From Halopseudomonas litoralis (GTDB taxonomy: Bacteria; Pseudomonadota; Gammaproteobacteria; Pseudomonadales; Pseudomonadaceae): DNA of 64,000 nt. A model generated the notes under the pieces. That model saw only the letters and a list, made by a program, of their open reading frames with translations, searched no databases and was not told the origin of the DNA. Where the stretch lies: contig NZ_LT629748.1 in NCBI RefSeq assembly GCF_900105005.1, positions 682,001 to 746,000 on the forward strand, given 5' to 3'. Positions 1-7,901 of the stretch are shown here, one piece after another. The stretch's first letter is position 1. Each line of letters opens with the position of its first letter. The position numbers and the translations under genes were made by a program.

Positions 1-134
1 TTCCATTTTGAATGTGCCTCATTCCGTTCTCGATACTGGAGTTTTTACCGACAGCAAGCCGTATCAGCATTTTACAGATTGGCTCCTTTAGCCAAGGGAT
101 TCATTGTTATCTTCCATGATGTGGAGGACAAGCC

Positions 135-749
135 ATGAACACCACTATTGCTCATGAACCCTGGAATAAAGGCAAGCTAATCGGGCAGAAAGCGCCGCTT
201 CGGCTCAGAGATATCTGGTCTATTCGAGTAAGGCTCCAAATTGCTGAGAAAACTCGAGATCTAGCTCTTTTTAATTTGGCAATCGACAGCAAGTTACGGG
301 CCTGTGACTTGACGAAGCTACGGGTGCGCGACATCGCCCATGGTGCACAAGTATCGTCTCGGGCAATTGTGATGCAGCAGAAAACTCATCGACCAGTCCA
401 GTTCGAAATCACCGAACAAACCCGGACGGCTCTAGAAGCCTGGATACATAAGGCCCAACTGCGAAGTGAGGATTTCCTGTTTCCGAGCAGATTGCACGCC
501 TCAGCCCACCTTTCCATCAGACAATACGCTCGAATCGTCAAAGCCTGGGTAATATCCATTGATCTTGATCCGGCCATGTACGGCACCCACACGCTAAGGC
601 GCACCAAGGCTTCACTGATCTACCGTAGGACGAAGAACCTCAGGGCCGTTCAGCTTCTACTGGGCCACACGAAGTTGGAAAGCACGGTCCGGTATTTAGG
701 AATCGAAGTGGACGACGCTCTTGATATGGCAGAACAGACCGAGGTCTGA
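135..749 (+). CDS. Small tyrosine recombinase / integrase
   Basis: A 204-aa protein that is essentially only a tyrosine-recombinase catalytic domain. The expected residues are present: R55 (SKLRACDL), K83 (QQKTH), H152 and R155 (HTLRR), H178 (LLGHTK) and the nucleophile Y187 (VRYLG). It would cut and rejoin DNA by a covalent 3'-phosphotyrosine intermediate. There is no N-terminal core-binding domain, so it is about the size of FimB/FimE-type recombinases, shorter than a phage integrase. GGAGG at 123-127 precedes the ATG. It converges with the RloC-like gene and is probably part of a mobile region. Its target site is unknown. Confidence 0.85.
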   Translation: MNTTIAHEPWNKGKLIGQKAPLRLRDIWSIRVRLQIAEKTRDLALFNLAIDSKLRACDLTKLRVRDIAHGAQVSSRAIVMQQKTHRPVQFEITEQTRTALEAWIHKAQLRSEDFLFPSRLHASAHLSIRQYARIVKAWVISIDLDPAMYGTHTLRRTKASLIYRRTKNLRAVQLLLGHTKLESTVRYLGIEVDDALDMAEQTEV

Positions 750-818
750 CCAGCGATAGCGCCGCCTTAAACCAGACCGGCGCTATCCGGCCAATACCAG
801 TCCTTCGATATGCCTGGG

Positions 819-847
819 AAACGCGGGGCAATTCATGCCCCGCGTTT
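819..847. terminator. Hairpin between convergent genes
   Basis: A perfect 11-bp inverted repeat (AAACGCGGGGC / GCCCCGCGTTT) with a 7-nt loop. The A-rich left and T-rich right edges suit a bidirectional terminator serving the integrase from the left and the RloC-like gene from the right. Confidence 0.7.
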
Positions 848-896
848 GAAGGCGGATGAGCCTAGTACCATTATCCGATTTCTGACGCGACTACGA

Positions 897-3470
897 CTAA
901 GCCGCTTCGGCTCGTCGCTTGCTCAAATCCTCACGCCAGGCTTTGAGTGCTTCCAAGTCCTGACGCAGCTCTGGCTCATCTGGGATAAATACGGGAATTT
1001 CACTAGATTGACTGTGCTCGTAGCAACTGTACTTAGTCATCAATGTATCAATCAGCTTGCAGTCCTGTGGTTCGATGCCGTGAATAGCATGCAGACGGTT
1101 ATCGGTGGTAATGCTACGCCGATGCCGGAGCACGACCTTGTTGAGCAAATCCTCTTCAACTGACCGCTCAATCAGCTTGCGAAACTCACTGCAAATTCCC
1201 TGGGCGAGCATCCGGTAGGCAGCACCACCACCCGCCTCACCCGCCTTGCGCGCGGTATCCAGCTTGGTCACCAACAGGTTGTTGGCCTTTTTTGTATTGG
1301 CGTTCCAAACGTCCTGATCTGCCGGGTGGCCAGCAACACCAGCGTAGGCCTCGATGCACATAGGTTGGTGGTGAGCTGCTTTCCACTTCTCGCCTTCCTT
1401 TCGGGCCAGGTCCTCCAGGATTCCGTAAAGGGACAATCGGTGAGTGAGCACTATCACCTGTCTGGTTTTGGCGAGCTCAACGAGGCGGCATGCCACAAAC
1501 CACTCGAAATCATGGTCGAGGGAGGAGATAGGATCATCAAATAGGAAAGGGGCCGCTCCCGGCTTATCACAGACATCGGCCAGAAATGCCGCAAGGGAGA
1601 TGATGCGACGTTCCCCTTCACTCAAGACACTGTCGGGCATGGCGCGACCGTTTTGAGCACCTTTGAGCTTGAGCTGATGCAGTACCTTGGCGTTGCGAGT
1701 TCTGGTCTTGACCATTTCGACTTGTATACGGGTTGCTCCGAGTGCCAGGAGCTCACGATTGAAGCGTTCAACGTACGCCTCGGTGACGACGGCCTGGGTC
1801 ACTTCTGCTGATTTCATCGATATCGCCCGAGTGCCTGCCAACCCTTTCCAAGACTCATAGTCTTTCACCTTGCGCAGACGATCAACCTCGACGCCAATAG
1901 CCGCAGCTTGCTCTGTAATCCACTTCTTGGCTTCCAACGCGAGCTTTTGATTCGTCGCCTGCACTCTATCAAAACCCAGAGCATCCTGATCGTACTGGGT
2001 GGCGGTTGCTTCCAGTTCATTTCGATATTCCGTCAACTTGGCGAGGTTTTCATCGACTGGGTGAACGGGGTTTGCAGCTTGGTTGACCTCATGGGCAATC
2101 AGAGCGTTTTTTGCTGAAAGCGCTTGCTGCCAGAATCCTTTGAGGTAATTCCACCAAGCTTCATCTGTCACGCCGGCAGCCTGGCACTGGGTCTGCATAT
2201 CTTGTTCAGCCGTGATGCCTGGCAGTTGATCAAGACCCGCTTTGTACTCTGCTTCAGCGGTCTTGGCATCTGATTCAAGCTTGCTGTGCACGAAGGATTC
2301 AAAGTCCTTTAAACGCTGCTGCGCATCTTCAGACAGTTCTTGGTGACATAGCACGCACCGTGCATCCGCAGTCGCCGGAAAGGCAGTTTCCGGATATGGC
2401 GTTGCGGAATAGAGCCTGGCAGCCTCCCACATCGCACGCCATGTGGCGGTACCCACCCCTTCAAGCGCGGCTGACTTTACCTTGGCGCCCTCGACCGCAA
2501 TTTGTCGTTTGGACACCGCATCTTGTCTTAATAGGCGCAGTGCCTGGATGTTGTCGATACCAAAAGCAGTAGACGCTTGCTGGAGTGCACTGATGATTTT
2601 TTGGAGCTCGGCCTTGGTGCGTCGTTTCTGTTGTGCCAGCGAGGAGGGATCTTCAGTCTTGAGGCGTTCCACTAGCTCTACAAGTCGAAGCTCGTCTTCG
2701 GCGGCCCAACGCAGGGCCGTTCCAAGTTCAGCTACGGACAACTTGCCAAGCTCGCTGTACAGCTTCTTGGAGGGGGTTGTGCCGTAAATCGGTGGGAGCA
2801 CGGGTAATGCGCTGACCAGTGCGCGTTGCTCGGACTCAAGGCTCTGTCGAACCATTTCGACTGCGGAAGCAAGCTTCTCAAAGAGACTGATGACGGGAGG
2901 GATGTAGGTCGCAGCGCTTTCAGCTGTCAGGTAGTGGCTGGCCTCGTCACTGTCGAAGATGTCGATGCCTCGCAGTGTGTCGACGGCGTCGCCTTCTACG
3001 CTCCACTCATGCAAGCTCTCTACGCCGTTAAGCTGAGAGGTGATACTGCATTTGCTGTGCGCAGGAGCGGCCTTGAACACATTGGCTTTCAGGTCAACGG
3101 CCCTTGGCTTGCCCGACACCTTTTTGAGAATGCGGGTATAGCTGGATTTACCTGATCCGTTGTGGCCGTAGATTACGGTGAGGTTCGCGCTGCCAAATTC
3201 AAGTGGAACGCGGGGCTCCAGATTCTCGATCCCGACAACCTCGGCGATTCGAACCAGCCGCAGCTCATCTCCTACCTTTGGATTGTTGGTCAACTCCACG
3301 AAACCGCGGTGCTTAGTAGGTTTTTGGCCTGCTGGAGTCTTGAGTATGGCCACCAAGGCTGTAATGTCCGCCGGACTCAGCTCTCCATTTTTCAGAAGCC
3401 TGTCAGCGGCCTCTTGTAGCCAATCATTTTGCTTTAGTAACCATGTACGAATCTCTGCCTGAACATCCAC
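897..3470 (-). CDS. RloC-like zinc-hook ABC ATPase, candidate anticodon nuclease
   Basis: An 857-aa SMC/Rad50-like ATPase. Walker A is GHNGSGKSS (102-110), the ABC signature LSEGE (616-620), Walker B FLFDDP (642-647) with D-loop SSLD (649-652), and the switch His is H677. A central coiled-coil region (about 200-560) carries a CVLC zinc-hook motif (C372, C375). The tail (about 750-857) has R764-xxx-E768 and a distal His (H819), resembling the R-xxx-E...H triad of PrrC/RloC anticodon nucleases. RloC proteins cleave tRNA under DNA stress or phage infection. The domain order is seen directly. The nuclease role is inferred, and a general AAA_13 repair or defence ATPase is the alternative. No restriction genes lie next to it in the window. 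Confidence 0.75.
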   Translation of the reverse strand: MDVQAEIRTWLLKQNDWLQEAADRLLKNGELSPADITALVAILKTPAGQKPTKHRGFVELTNNPKVGDELRLVRIAEVVGIENLEPRVPLEFGSANLTVIYGHNGSGKSSYTRILKKVSGKPRAVDLKANVFKAAPAHSKCSITSQLNGVESLHEWSVEGDAVDTLRGIDIFDSDEASHYLTAESAATYIPPVISLFEKLASAVEMVRQSLESEQRALVSALPVLPPIYGTTPSKKLYSELGKLSVAELGTALRWAAEDELRLVELVERLKTEDPSSLAQQKRRTKAELQKIISALQQASTAFGIDNIQALRLLRQDAVSKRQIAVEGAKVKSAALEGVGTATWRAMWEAARLYSATPYPETAFPATADARCVLCHQELSEDAQQRLKDFESFVHSKLESDAKTAEAEYKAGLDQLPGITAEQDMQTQCQAAGVTDEAWWNYLKGFWQQALSAKNALIAHEVNQAANPVHPVDENLAKLTEYRNELEATATQYDQDALGFDRVQATNQKLALEAKKWITEQAAAIGVEVDRLRKVKDYESWKGLAGTRAISMKSAEVTQAVVTEAYVERFNRELLALGATRIQVEMVKTRTRNAKVLHQLKLKGAQNGRAMPDSVLSEGERRIISLAAFLADVCDKPGAAPFLFDDPISSLDHDFEWFVACRLVELAKTRQVIVLTHRLSLYGILEDLARKEGEKWKAAHHQPMCIEAYAGVAGHPADQDVWNANTKKANNLLVTKLDTARKAGEAGGGAAYRMLAQGICSEFRKLIERSVEEDLLNKVVLRHRRSITTDNRLHAIHGIEPQDCKLIDTLMTKYSCYEHSQSSEIPVFIPDEPELRQDLEALKAWREDLSKRRAEAA

Positions 3471-3913
3471 TGTTTTTCCTCCCTGATGGTAGATCGTAGC
3501 AAAAAGCTATCAGAACCAACGAGGCGGAGCTAGGCCATTTACACATGTAGAGCTATACGTATTTTTCCTGAAGTTTTTCGCGGGCACGAAAATGAGCGTC
3601 ATTTACTGAATCGGTACTAGCTTCGTAGACTCCTCGAGCAGCCGCCTCTGGCCGAAGTGAGATAACGATAGATACAGGTACTCCAGCCGATGATTGGTGT
3701 TGTAGCCGGGCAGTGATGACCGGCAGCTGTTGGCCGATTGCTGCCGGTCATGCTTAGCCTTCCATGCCTGGCCAAATTGACCATACCCTAATGCTACTGC
3801 TGGATTAGGCTTCGCCTTGATGCTGATAAATTTCATATAAACGGTGGGCGAAACGGCAAACTCTGAACTAGGATTACATACATTCACCGTTGTATGTAAT
3901 CAGGAGTAGCAAT
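3471..3913. other. Gene-poor gap with a 12-bp inverted repeat
   Basis: No convincing gene. A perfect inverted repeat ATGACCGGCAGC / GCTGCCGGTCAT lies at 3716-3727 and 3740-3751. It lacks a clear T-tract, so it could be a terminator-like hairpin, a protein-binding site or an old insertion scar. The flanking sequence presumably holds the promoters of the RloC-like gene (left) and the LpxR-like gene (right), but I see no strong -35/-10 pair. Confidence 0.4.
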
Positions 3914-4900
3914 ATGGCAGCCCAGCGCCTACATCATCGTTTATCCGTCGCTGTGATCACCGGTCTTGTTCCGCTTGTCAGTCAGGCAGATCTTTATTCA
4001 TTGAAAATCGAGAACGATATCATCGCCAGCGATAGTGATGGCCACTACAGCAATGGCGTTGAACTGATGCGATCCTTCCGACCGGAGTCCGATCACTGGT
4101 CGGTACGATTGGCTGGTACGACCCCTAATTGGTTAGTCAGTGACATCGACTATGTTACCTATCGTTTCGGTCACCAGTTATACACGCCTAATGAGATTGA
4201 GGCCACTGAGCTGATCGAGGAGGATAGACCCTATGCCGGTCTGTTGTTTGTCGGTGTGTCGATGTTTGGCGACATTGCCCGTGATGGCTGGCGTGAGGTC
4301 AGTGGTTTGCATATGGATGCCGGCCTGGTTGGACCGGGGGCGGGAGGCAAGAGAATCCAGCGTGGAGTGCACAAAGTCACCGGTAGTGACGAACCCAAGG
4401 GCTGGAATCACCAATTGAGCAACGAACCCTTCGTTAACGTTGGCTATCAGAGACGCTGGTGGCTGCAGCACCGCTTTGCTGGGTTGGAGCTGGAATACGG
4501 CCCGAGCCTGGGTGTTTCGTTGGGTAATCTCTATACCTATGGCTCGGCAGGTTTGGGACTGCGTATAGGGCAAGGGCTGGAACGCAGCTTCAGTCTTCCG
4601 TCGGTTGCACCGGCGCAAGGCGGTAGCACGTACTTTGATCAGAACGGTGGGTTTGCGTGGAGCCTTTTCGCCAATCTGGAAGGCCGCTACATGGCGCACA
4701 ATATGTTGCTGGACGGTAATACTTTTACCGACAGCCATTCGGTAGATAGCCGCGAATGGGTCGGAGACACCAAGGCGGGCGTTGCGCTGACCTGGAACAG
4801 CTGGCAGATGGCATTCGCCAGCGTCTGGCGTACGCGGGAATTCCATGGCCAGGCTGAGCATGATCAGTTCGGTTCACTCACGCTGTCTGCCTGGTTCTGA
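3914..4900 (+). CDS. LpxR-family lipid A 3'-O-deacylase (DUF2219)
   Basis: A 328-aa outer-membrane beta-barrel enzyme. An N-terminal signal peptide ends near VSQA, and the mature chain starts DLYSLKIEND. The Asn-Asp of IEND, the GHYSNG motif, the EEDRPYAGLL stretch and the WNHQLSNEP segment match conserved parts of LpxR, including the region of its catalytic His and Glu. The chain ends in Trp-Phe, typical of outer-membrane barrels. LpxR removes the 3'-acyloxyacyl group of lipid A, which alters endotoxin signalling and membrane properties. I chose ATG 3914 over the upstream in-frame ATG 3890 because AGGAG (3902-3906) sits 7 nt before it. Confidence 0.85.
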   Translation: MAAQRLHHRLSVAVITGLVPLVSQADLYSLKIENDIIASDSDGHYSNGVELMRSFRPESDHWSVRLAGTTPNWLVSDIDYVTYRFGHQLYTPNEIEATELIEEDRPYAGLLFVGVSMFGDIARDGWREVSGLHMDAGLVGPGAGGKRIQRGVHKVTGSDEPKGWNHQLSNEPFVNVGYQRRWWLQHRFAGLELEYGPSLGVSLGNLYTYGSAGLGLRIGQGLERSFSLPSVAPAQGGSTYFDQNGGFAWSLFANLEGRYMAHNMLLDGNTFTDSHSVDSREWVGDTKAGVALTWNSWQMAFASVWRTREFHGQAEHDQFGSLTLSAWF

Positions 4901-5356
4901 TACCAGATGGGCGCATGGTGGTCCTCGCCGCAGAAGAACAATGCCTTCGACGAGTGCTGTCGCTCAGTTGCAATCTACCTATCAAAAAAATCCCTACAGC
5001 TAAAGTGGGGGTAGCTTGCTGACCGTTAACGACTTAATTGGCAACAACATGGGCCGTACCCTGGGCTATGCTTGAGCGGAAACTCTAAATAATTACACGG
5101 TGGTTGTGGCGGCCTGGGGCTGAGCGTGTTGTGATCGAGCCTAAGACCTTTCAACGTTATGCTTCGATCAGCGTCGTCTCTGCAAATATCGTAGTCCGGT
5201 ACCGGGCAGGGTTTGCAGTGAGTGGCTGCGGACGGTATCGCATACAGAATTCGGACTGCACTTAGGGCATTCAGTAGGTAACCTGTACGCTCGGCATCGG
5301 CCCAGTTTTCAATGAAGACTGCTGTGGGGGTGTCTGGAAAGTAACCTGAGGAAACC
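4901..5356. other. Intergenic region without a recognised gene
   Basis: About 450 bp after the LpxR-like gene. A minus-strand 110-codon open frame (5026-5358) has no recognisable motif, and its start overlaps the next gene's ribosome-binding site, so I do not call it. No clear terminator or operator was seen. Confidence 0.4.
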
Positions 5357-6391
5357 ATGAATACGATGAAAGCCGTTGGCTATAAACATCCGGGGAATAT
5401 TGCTCGAGCCGATTCTTTGATGGATATTCTTCTTCCGAAGCCCATCGCTACCGGTCGCGACCTGCTTGTTGAAATCAGGGCTGTCTCGGTCAATCCGGCC
5501 GATACCAAAGTGCGTGCAGATGTCGTAAGCAATCCCAACGACGGCGATGATTATAAAATATTAGGCTACGACGCCAGTGGCGTTGTCCGGGCTGTGGGAG
5601 ATGACGTGACGCTTTTCAACGTCGGGGACCAGGTCTACTACGCCGGCTCCATTGCGCGCGCCGGCACCAATAGCGAGCTGCATTTGGTCGATGAACGTAT
5701 TGTCGGCCATATGCCCAAGTCTCTGGACTTTGCTCAGGCCGCCGCCTTGCCGCTCACTGCTATTACTGCCTGGGAAATGCTTTTTGATCGTTTCGGCATT
5801 GCACCTGGTAAGCAGCCCACGGACAAATCACTGCTGATCATTGGTGCCGCAGGCGGAGTGGGGTCCATCATGACCCAACTAGCTCGACGCCTGACGCCAC
5901 TGACCGTGATTGGTACTGCATCACGGGCTGAAACTCAGGCCTGGGTAAAAGAATTGGGCGCTCATCATGTAATCGACCATAGCCAGCCAATTGCTGAGGA
6001 GCTGGAGCGCACCGGCATCCGTGCCGTGGACTACATTGTAAGCCTGGCTCACACCACCGCCCATCTGGAGCAGGTTGTCATGGCCATTGTCCCACAGGGT
6101 AAATTCGGACTGATTGATGACCCAGCGGTGGTGGATATTGCCTCGTTCAAGACCAAAAGCGTTTCTGTCCACTGGGAGATGATGTTCACACGCTCACTGT
6201 TCGCCACCAGCGACATGGTGGGACAACATCATTTGCTTAATGAGGTGGCTCAGCTTGTTGATGCAGGATTGATTCGCACCACGCTGGCCGAGCGTTTTGG
6301 GACTATTAATGCAGTCAACCTGAAGCGCGCCCACGCCCTGATCGAGACAGGCAAGGCGCGGGGGAAAATTGTTCTCGAGGGGTGGGGCTAA
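5357..6391 (+). CDS. Zinc-independent MDR-family alcohol dehydrogenase / quinone reductase
   Basis: A 344-aa medium-chain dehydrogenase/reductase. The N-terminal GroES-like part carries NPADTKVR, the quinone-oxidoreductase signature. The nucleotide-binding site is IGAAGGVGS near residues 158-166. The protein has no cysteine at all, so the classical catalytic and structural zinc sites are missing despite similarity to the 'zinc-type alcohol dehydrogenase-like' family. It probably reduces quinones or enals with NADPH in the cytoplasm. The start is supported by GAGG 7 nt upstream. It is apparently monocistronic. Confidence 0.85.
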   Translation: MNTMKAVGYKHPGNIARADSLMDILLPKPIATGRDLLVEIRAVSVNPADTKVRADVVSNPNDGDDYKILGYDASGVVRAVGDDVTLFNVGDQVYYAGSIARAGTNSELHLVDERIVGHMPKSLDFAQAAALPLTAITAWEMLFDRFGIAPGKQPTDKSLLIIGAAGGVGSIMTQLARRLTPLTVIGTASRAETQAWVKELGAHHVIDHSQPIAEELERTGIRAVDYIVSLAHTTAHLEQVVMAIVPQGKFGLIDDPAVVDIASFKTKSVSVHWEMMFTRSLFATSDMVGQHHLLNEVAQLVDAGLIRTTLAERFGTINAVNLKRAHALIETGKARGKIVLEGWG

Positions 6392-6476
6392 ACCCTCGGT
6401 TCTCATGTTGATGTATGATTCATCTGCCTCTTTTGCTGCCCGCTTTGGGTCGATCCAATTGGCTGCGCATAAGGGC

Positions 6477-6509
6477 GACATCCACGACCGGTCTCCGGTC
6501 GTGGATGTC
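6477..6509. repeat. Perfect 15-bp inverted repeat with 3-nt loop
   Basis: GACATCCACGACCGG (6477-6491), TCT, then its exact complement CCGGTCGTGGATGTC (6495-6509). The hairpin is very stable but no T-tract follows on the plus strand. It lies 85 bp after the dehydrogenase stop, so it may end that transcript or serve as a processing or binding site. Confidence 0.7.
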
Positions 6510-6604
6510 CATCTCTACCCTGATCTTCTTCGGCTTGATTCGGTTAATTGATCCGAATGTCATCGGCCAGCGTTTCATCGCCCTGCATCCACTGCTGGTG
6601 CGCT

Positions 6605-6745
6605 CTTCTTCCAAGCGCTGCCAGAACAATCTAGGGGCAACATGAAATAGTCGCCACATCAATCAGGCCACTATGCTCAATGGCCAGCGGCCGAGTGGCA
6701 TCGGATAGTTCATGTGGCGGTCAGGGAGTGATGGCAATCTCGAAC
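6605..6745 (-). pseudogene. Remnant of a retropepsin-like zinc protease gene
   Basis: The minus strand resembles the 3' end of the intact gene at 11193-11798. Read on the minus strand, MNYP..LGR, then GLIDVA and F.LPLDC appear in order, in shifted frames and with small deletions. The matching segments include tcgccacatc-atcag, cggccgag and atagttcat. No similarity continues toward the N-terminus beyond about 6745. This is a dead partial copy, either of a paralogue or of a duplicated segment. Confidence 0.65.
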
Positions 6746-6891
6746 TGGCAGGCAGCGTTGTCTGCCGTCCCGGTCAGCGCGGCAGCTGGCGACCTATCGC
6801 GGATCTCTCCATTCCAAAACGGCAACCGTGATAGCCTAAATGGCTTCGGCACCCAGCTTGCTGGGGTATTCATTAAAAATTTGAGGGACTC

Positions 6892-7572
6892 ATGGATCAA
6901 GTAATTGAATTATTCACTGTGGTCGGGTTGGGCGTTGCGCTCATGCTGCCATTAGCCAACCCGCTGACATCGGTTACGCTGCTGCTGTCATTGGGACGCA
7001 CCCTGTCGATACAGGAGCGCAACCGGCAAATCACCCAGGCTACGATTTATGTTGTGGCAATCATGCTAATCACCTATTTTGCCGGACATTGGGTGATGCA
7101 ATCATTTGGCATTTCAATTCCCGGCTTGCGAATCGCCGGTGGGCTGATCGTCGCTTTCATCGGCTTCACCATGCTATTCCCAACACACGCTGTGGATGAA
7201 ATACCCGAGGCTGAGGCTAATGCAGAAGCGGCGGCTCGCCGCAAACCCATCAACATCGCCTTCGTTCCGCTTGCTCTGCCGGGAACTGCGGGGCCCGGCA
7301 CCATCGCGTTCATCATCAGTGCCGCCGCGTCCACACGGCCCGGCACCGTTCCCTATTCGACCCTGACACTCATGCTCGCGCCGGTTATCGTATTCATTGT
7401 GCTAGGCGCTATCTTCTGGGTCTGCCTGCGCTATGCCGGGAGGATCGTCAAGCTCATAGGCGAGGGCGGGGTAGAGGCAATCGCACGCGTTATGGGCTTT
7501 CTGCTGGTCTGTATGGGCGTTCAATTTCTGATAAATGGAATACTGGAAATCGTGACCCAGTACGGTGCCTGA
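6892..7572 (+). CDS. MarC-family integral membrane protein
   Basis: A 226-aa protein with about six membrane segments, close to the usual MarC/YchE length (about 210-225 aa). Typical features are the N-terminal PLANPLTSVTLLLSL stretch, and PLALPGTAGPGTIAF near residue 135, a match to the family's conserved PxxxGPGxI motif. A charged Ala/Glu-rich cytoplasmic loop (about 100-120) divides the two halves. The molecular function of MarC proteins is unsettled; they were once linked to multiple antibiotic resistance. GAGG lies 8-9 nt before the ATG. A hairpin follows the stop codon. Confidence 0.9.
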   Translation: MDQVIELFTVVGLGVALMLPLANPLTSVTLLLSLGRTLSIQERNRQITQATIYVVAIMLITYFAGHWVMQSFGISIPGLRIAGGLIVAFIGFTMLFPTHAVDEIPEAEANAEAAARRKPINIAFVPLALPGTAGPGTIAFIISAAASTRPGTVPYSTLTLMLAPVIVFIVLGAIFWVCLRYAGRIVKLIGEGGVEAIARVMGFLLVCMGVQFLINGILEIVTQYGA

Positions 7573-7580
7573 GTCTCATC

Positions 7581-7627
7581 TCCCGTAGAGCAGCCAACCG
7601 ATCCCGATGCTGGGCTACTCTACGGGA
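7581..7627 (+). terminator. Hairpin after the MarC gene
   Basis: TCCCGTAGAG (7581-7590) pairs exactly with CTCTACGGGA (7618-7627), and AGCC/GGCT extends the stem after a bulge. It lies 9 nt after the stop. There is no strong T-tract, so factor-assisted termination or mRNA protection is possible. Confidence 0.5.
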
Positions 7628-7901
7628 GGCCCGTCGCTGCTGTAAATCCTCGGGCAAGGAAGCGTATCCCAGTCACTGCGGTGCACCTTCCCACAACATT
7701 GCCAAGGGCATGAAATTCTCAGTTCAGTTACTTTCTCCCTTGGCGGATAAAGGGCCGGAGCAGATTCAATCGTTGGACGCCTGTCGTCATCGTCCGGTAC
7801 GATCAAGCGCTATCTACATACCGCACTTCGTTGAAAGGTGCTTCAGATGTTTCGAGGGCAGTGCGGTGCATGGTGCCGTACAGCAAACAGAGGAATTCCC
7901 A
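7628..7901. other. Leader upstream of the Gal80-like gene
   Basis: An in-frame extension upstream to 7710 lacks a ribosome-binding site and homologous content, so I treat this as non-coding. The promoter of the downstream gene presumably lies here. I see no clear operator. Confidence 0.4.

Larger units (their letters stand above)
6392..6891. other. Gene-poor gap with a long inverted repeat and a protease-gene remnant
   Basis: About 500 bp with no intact gene. It holds a perfect 15-bp inverted repeat (6477-6509) and a decayed protease-gene fragment (6605-6745), each listed separately. The rest, up to the MarC ribosome-binding site, shows nothing recognisable. Confidence 0.5.

Noticed and set aside
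3603..3887. 94-codon minus-strand frame before the LpxR-like gene
   Set aside because: No domain and no ribosome-binding site, and it reads through the inverted repeat at 3716-3751. Probably chance.
5026..5358. 110-codon minus-strand frame
   Set aside because: Composition is unlike protein, with no motif. Its start overlaps the translation start region of the dehydrogenase gene.
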